64,000 nt of DNA, from NCBI RefSeq assembly GCF_009184395.1, contig NZ_WEIC01000003.1:350825-414824 (forward strand), written 5' to 3'. Source of the DNA: Amylibacter sp. SFDW26. Its GTDB lineage: Bacteria; Pseudomonadota; Alphaproteobacteria; Rhodobacterales; Rhodobacteraceae. Under the pieces are notes generated by a model that worked only from the letters and a program-made list of their open reading frames with translations, did no database searches and was not told where the DNA came from. Of the stretch, positions 60,651 to 64,000 are shown one piece after another. The translations under genes were made by a program, and so were the position numbers. The first letter of the stretch is position 1. Every line of letters begins with the position of its first letter.

Positions 60651-61418
60651 CTAGACACCAATGATATCTGGGGTTTGCCAAGCAATATGTTGACCACCGT
60701 CCACACAAATTAACTGCCCTGTGACCGAACCTGCAGACAATAAATACCGTAAAGCAGCCACTATATCTTCGGGATTTGGCCCCTCTTCCAAAATAAGAGC
60801 GGCCCGCTGTTTATCAAAATGCTCTTTGGATTGACGCGTCCCTTGCACTGTGGGGCCAGGTCCAATTGCATTCACACGTACATTCGGTGCCAAAGCCTGT
60901 GCAGATGTCTGTGTAAAGGCCCAAAGCCCTGCCTTTGCAATTGTATACGTCATAAACATTGGCGTCAGTTTACGAACCCGTTGATCCACCATATTCACCA
61001 CACAAGCAGGCGCACCATTGTCACCACGCTCTGGCAATTGTTCTGCAAAGGCTTGTGTCAAAAAAACCGACGCTCGTAGGTTAGAATTAATATGCCGCTC
61101 CCATGATTTGGCATTTAATGTTTCAATGGTATCGTATTCAAAAATAGATGCATTATTCACAAGCACATCCAATGGCATATCCAAAGCATCCGTTGCACGC
61201 GATATAAGTGTTTCCGTATGCTCCATATCCAACAGATCAGCATGTACAGCCACTGCATGACCACCAGCCTGTTTAATCATCTCAACTGTTTTATCAGCCT
61301 CACCCGCACTTGCAGAATAATGTACAGCAACCGCTATACCATCAGCAGCCAAAGCAAGGGCCATTTCACGCCCTAAACGATGGGCGCCGCCCGTAATCAA
61401 AGCAGCCTTATGTGCCAT
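60651..61418 (-). CDS. SDR-family oxidoreductase, pteridine-reductase-like
   Basis: A 255-residue SDR. TGGAHRLGREMALALAADG (an RLG variant of TGxxxGIG, as in pteridine reductase/FolM), VLVNNAS, YTIAK (catalytic Tyr and Lys intact) and GQLICVDGGQHIAW. A dihydropteridine or similar substrate is suggested by the HRLG loop. It is the last gene of the S49/zinc-ribbon/exchanger operon, 12 bp after the exchanger. Confidence 0.88.
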   Translation of the reverse strand: MAHKAALITGGAHRLGREMALALAADGIAVAVHYSASAGEADKTVEMIKQAGGHAVAVHADLLDMEHTETLISRATDALDMPLDVLVNNASIFEYDTIETLNAKSWERHINSNLRASVFLTQAFAEQLPERGDNGAPACVVNMVDQRVRKLTPMFMTYTIAKAGLWAFTQTSAQALAPNVRVNAIGPGPTVQGTRQSKEHFDKQRAALILEEGPNPEDIVAALRYLLSAGSVTGQLICVDGGQHIAWQTPDIIGV

Positions 61419-61430
61419 AGACTTGTCCTT

Positions 61431-62366
61431 TTAGATAAACAGCATCCAAATATATACTGTGTAAGATGCCAAAAAGACAGCACCCCAGAATTTACCTAAG
61501 TTTATCTTAAACCATATGAATGGGAAGAGGACAAAAGAGCTGGCCAGCATGATCCAGAAATCAAACCCAATGAATTCTTGGGAGACAGGCATTGATGTAA
61601 TAAGGCTTGTCGCACCAATCACACCAAGCAAGTTGAAAAGGTTTGAACCAATAACATTCCCAAATGCAACATCCGCCTCTTTACGATATGCCGCCATAAC
61701 AGTTGTTGCTAATTCTGGTAGGGATGTACCGATCGCAACCAACGTCAAACCAATGATGGCATCTTCAACGCCAGCTTGTTTCGCAATGTTCACGGCCCCT
61801 TCGACCAACAGATTTGCGCCTAATGGCAAGCCAATAACACCAATGGCCAAAGCAACCAGTATCTTCCACCAAACATTATCAGCATCAGGAATTTCACCCG
61901 TTGCAGCTTTCATAGCGCTTCGGGATTTTTGAGCATTTTGATAGGCACGGAATAATACGAAAACCAGTAAACCAAGCAAAATGACACCGTTGAGAAACGT
62001 CAACGTCCCCGTCAAACCCATTGCAACAAAAATAACGGTACTGATCATCATATAAATAAAGTTTGACTTAGGGGATGCATCTTGCCCCGAAATCCCAAAC
62101 AGCAACGCAGGTAGGCCAAGAACCAACAATACATTGGCGATATTCGAGCCAACCACGTTACCCAATGCCAAACCAGCAGACCCTGTCAAGGCAGCCTTTA
62201 TAGAAATCAACAATTCTGGGGCAGATGTCCCAAAAGCAACGATCGTTAAACTAACAATAAGGGCTGGAATACCTAATTTTAAACTTAGCCCAACAGCACC
62301 GCGCACCAAAGCATCGCCTGCGACAAGTAAAATCACAAAGCCAATAGCTACATAAACATAATCCAA
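61431..62366 (-). CDS. Sodium/calcium exchanger family antiporter (YrbG-like)
   Basis: A 311-residue membrane protein with two inverted alpha-repeats: FGTSAPELLISIKAALTGSAGLALGNVVGSNIANVLLVLG and IGTSLPELATTVMAAYRKEADVAFGNVIGSNLFNLLGVIG-like, each holding the Ca2+/Na+ site. Exchanges Ca2+ for Na+. Cotranscribed with SDR. Confidence 0.95.
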   Translation of the reverse strand: MDYVYVAIGFVILLVAGDALVRGAVGLSLKLGIPALIVSLTIVAFGTSAPELLISIKAALTGSAGLALGNVVGSNIANVLLVLGLPALLFGISGQDASPKSNFIYMMISTVIFVAMGLTGTLTFLNGVILLGLLVFVLFRAYQNAQKSRSAMKAATGEIPDADNVWWKILVALAIGVIGLPLGANLLVEGAVNIAKQAGVEDAIIGLTLVAIGTSLPELATTVMAAYRKEADVAFGNVIGSNLFNLLGVIGATSLITSMPVSQEFIGFDFWIMLASSFVLFPFIWFKINLGKFWGAVFLASYTVYIWMLFI

Positions 62367-62383
62367 AACACGTTCCCGCCCCG

Positions 62384-62563
62384 TTATTTATTTGCGCACT
62401 TACAGGGCTGATCCCCGATTTTGTATGTACCGCATGTAGTACATTTTTTTGCGTTTTCAATATGCGAGCGACGTTTAAGTGTGGGAATTTTTGGCAAACG
62501 TAGTTTTCCAAACATGGCCAAGACCATCATTACAATTAAAAAGAGCGAAACGACCTTTACCAT
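62384..62563 (-). CDS. 59-residue membrane protein with zinc-ribbon-like tail
   Basis: Translated by hand: MVKVVSLFLIVMMVLAMFGK is a hydrophobic helix, then a basic region and C-T-T-C-G-T-Y-K-I-G-D-Q-P-C-K-C. The C-x2-C...C-x-C pattern may bind zinc. It starts 2 bp after the S49 peptidase stop and ends 17 bp before the exchanger gene, so lies in one operon. Similar small proteins are known in Rhodobacteraceae. Function unknown. Confidence 0.8.
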   Translation of the reverse strand: MVKVVSLFLIVMMVLAMFGKLRLPKIPTLKRRSHIENAKKCTTCGTYKIGDQPCKCANK

Positions 62564-62565
62564 TG

Positions 62566-63369
62566 TTACAAACCGTATTGGGACCAGAAAAAGCGATCTT
62601 CCATATTGGAAAATAATTCGCTCATAGAGCCCAATCCCATACGTTTGAAAAATGATTTCTTTTGTCCGAATGCGTTTAATTTGACATCTTTACCAAACAA
62701 CTCAGTCATTTTCGGTTTAAGATGCGCAACCCCATCCACAAGTCCCATATCAACGGCATCTGCGCCGACCCACACTTCACCAGTGAATAAATCACTGTCA
62801 TCCAGCTTGTCGCCACGGCGCGATTTAACATGAGTGATAAAGTTTTGATGGATAACCTTTTGCAGCTTCTTCAAACGCTCAACATCTTCTGGGCGCTCTG
62901 GTTTGAACGGATCAGCCATGCTTTTATTTTCACCAGCTGTATGGACACGGCGCTCAATACCTTGCTTTTCCAACAATTCGTGAAAACCGAAGGAGGCAGA
63001 AATCACACCAATCGACCCAATGATCGAACTGTCATCCACATATATCTCATCCGCAGCACAGGCGAGCCAATACCCACCAGAAGCAGCAACATCTTCACAA
63101 AACGCGTATACAGGAACATTAAACTCTTCAGACAATCGTCTGATCCGCGCCCCAATCAACGACGATTGCACAGGCGAACCACCTGGCGAATTTAATGCAA
63201 TGGCTACAGCTTTAGGTTTGCTTTTGCGAAATGCACGTTCCAACAAAGGACCAACAGTCGTATCGTTTAGAGCACCACCACCAAACCGACCAGATTCAGC
63301 AATTACACCAGAGAGACGCACCACGTTCACAACGGGGTTACGTTTGAATTTCAAAAGACGTTTTATCAT
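62566..63369 (-). CDS. S49-family signal-peptide-peptidase-like protease (SppA/SohB type)
   Basis: A 267-residue ClpP/crotonase-fold protease: RLSGVIAESGRFGGGALND, KAVAIALNSPGGSPVQSSLIGARIRRLSEE, AFCEDVAASGGYWLACAADEIYVDDSSIIGSIGVISASFGF with the nucleophile serine in ASGGYW and the candidate lysine in the KxxADxxKPERPEDVERL area. Degrades signal peptides or membrane fragments. First gene of the operon. Confidence 0.93.
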   Translation of the reverse strand: MIKRLLKFKRNPVVNVVRLSGVIAESGRFGGGALNDTTVGPLLERAFRKSKPKAVAIALNSPGGSPVQSSLIGARIRRLSEEFNVPVYAFCEDVAASGGYWLACAADEIYVDDSSIIGSIGVISASFGFHELLEKQGIERRVHTAGENKSMADPFKPERPEDVERLKKLQKVIHQNFITHVKSRRGDKLDDSDLFTGEVWVGADAVDMGLVDGVAHLKPKMTELFGKDVKLNAFGQKKSFFKRMGLGSMSELFSNMEDRFFWSQYGL

Positions 63370-63433
63370 GAGCTAAATGTAGTCATTCCATGCCCATACA
63401 ACAAGGCTGGGCATAGCGTTTTATGGGTTATTA

Positions 63434-63844
63434 TTACGTATTAAATAACTGCATAAGACTGTGCCCAACCAAACCAAGACTACCCAAAACAATAACAAGC
63501 ACCGTCATGATCATCCCATACATACGCTGCCACCCAGGGGCATCGTCTTGTACAAAATGGTACCCATGTAAGAAACGACCAACAACCAAGATAATGCCAC
63601 CGATATGGATCACAAATACAGGTGTACCTATAACAGCGGCTACCATAAGAATGATCAATGCCATTGGTGTTGTTTCGACAAAGTTAGCATGCCCACGCAT
63701 AGCGCGAATAATATGTAGGTTTCCACCATCACCAATGGAAACCTTTTCACGCATTCGTTTGCGGCCGACATTATTCCCCAACCACATCCACATTAAACCC
63801 AGTATTCCTGTATAAAGCGCAAGCGCATAAAAAGCCTGTGTCAT
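63434..63844 (-). CDS. MAPEG family membrane protein (YecN-like)
   Basis: A 136-residue four-helix membrane protein: ALALYTGILGLMWMWLGNNVGRKRMRE, IRAMRGHANFVETTPMALIILMVAAVIG and VVGRFLHGYHFVQDD match the MAPEG glutathione-related family. Exact activity unknown. It lies 64 bp before the S49 peptidase gene and may share its promoter region. Confidence 0.9.
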   Translation of the reverse strand: MTQAFYALALYTGILGLMWMWLGNNVGRKRMREKVSIGDGGNLHIIRAMRGHANFVETTPMALIILMVAAVIGTPVFVIHIGGIILVVGRFLHGYHFVQDDAPGWQRMYGMIMTVLVIVLGSLGLVGHSLMQLFNT

Positions 63845-64000
63845 ATGTTTCTCCTAATATAGTAAATATTTAGAGACAGCTTAACGCTACAAATAGTGTT
63901 GTGCTATGCGACTATTCTTAACTTTGATATTAGATTTTTGTTTGTTTGCTGGTTTGCTTCTAAGGTAATCTATTCTGGCAGTTGATGGATATAGCTCACG

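Noticed and set aside
63908..63970. Short hydrophobic frame (20 residues) starting ATG at 63908
   Set aside because: It is too short, has no ribosome-binding site and ends quickly; bases 63845-64000 show no supportable gene.

Overview
The window reads as a chromosomal segment of a Rhodobacteraceae (Roseobacter-group) alphaproteobacterium whose DNA looks AT-rich for that family (judged by eye, not computed). Pointers are the alphaproteobacterial cell-cycle genes mipZ and trcR, a 44-residue aa3-oxidase subunit IV, COQ9, a plant-type glutamate-cysteine ligase, a zinc-free-type L31, a TrmD with an N-terminal extension, and the order rsmE/ubiA/OmpA/moaE-moaD/pgsA/uvrC. I see no rRNA, tRNA, IS element, prophage or CRISPR array. 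Almost all genes are intact; only the first (DUF3131) is cut by the window edge.

Layout. 1-5.5 kb: DUF3131 fragment, DUF898 membrane protein with M48 peptidase, XRE regulator with an acetyltransferase-like tail, GST, and an unassigned membrane HExxH protein. 5.6-15.4 kb: translation and secretion core (ffh, NIPSNAP, GNAT, chorismate mutase, rpsP, bluB, rimM, trmD), then a block of four unrelated genes, then rplS and rpmE. 15.4-20.3 kb: a LysR/alpha-beta hydrolase pair bracketed by two nearly identical terminators, a two-domain glycosyltransferase-kinase protein, and a DMT transporter. 20.3-30.5 kb: mipZ, a redox/metal cluster (MarR with four cysteines, His-rich exported protein, two thioredoxin-fold proteins), a SPOR-domain D,D-carboxypeptidase, clpS, an RsmC-like methylase, an SDR lacking its catalytic lysine, a membrane LytTR regulator, trcR and RNase T2. 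30.5-41.6 kb: quinone oxidoreductase, branched-chain aminotransferase, a large RTX-repeat protein, coq9, rpsU, rpiB, a lipoprotein, the tiny cytochrome oxidase subunit IV, a DUF6173-like protein, a metallo-beta-lactamase-fold hydrolase, a TsaC-type protein, YqgE and a DsbD-N-like protein. 41.6-53.8 kb: RND efflux pair, NUDIX, moaB, uracil-DNA glycosylase, pyrB with a metal-ligand-less pyrC-like gene, plsY, gshA, a PH-like membrane protein and rsmE. 53.8-64 kb: ubiA, OmpA-family protein, coiled-coil protein, moaE/moaD, pgsA, uvrC, SDR, Na+/Ca2+ exchanger, a 59-residue zinc-ribbon protein, an S49 peptidase and a MAPEG-like protein.

Most of the window is housekeeping. The points most worth following are: the GT/APH-kinase fusion at 17288-19213; the MarR(4Cys)/His-rich/redoxin cluster at 21190-23578 with a palindrome in its divergent promoter; the probably non-catalytic PyrC paralog behind pyrB; three consecutive stem-loops ahead of ffh; a TTAA-N7-TTAA (CtrA-type) site between dacA and clpS; a perfect 12-bp-arm operator-like palindrome ahead of the aminotransferase; and a hairpin with an anti-Shine-Dalgarno loop at 27664-27705. 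Two small genes (37199-37333 and 62384-62563) were found by translating gaps by hand. Start codons were moved inward from the longest reading frame wherever a Shine-Dalgarno sequence, a 4-bp ATGA overlap or family length favoured it. All homology calls are by recognition; no search was run.
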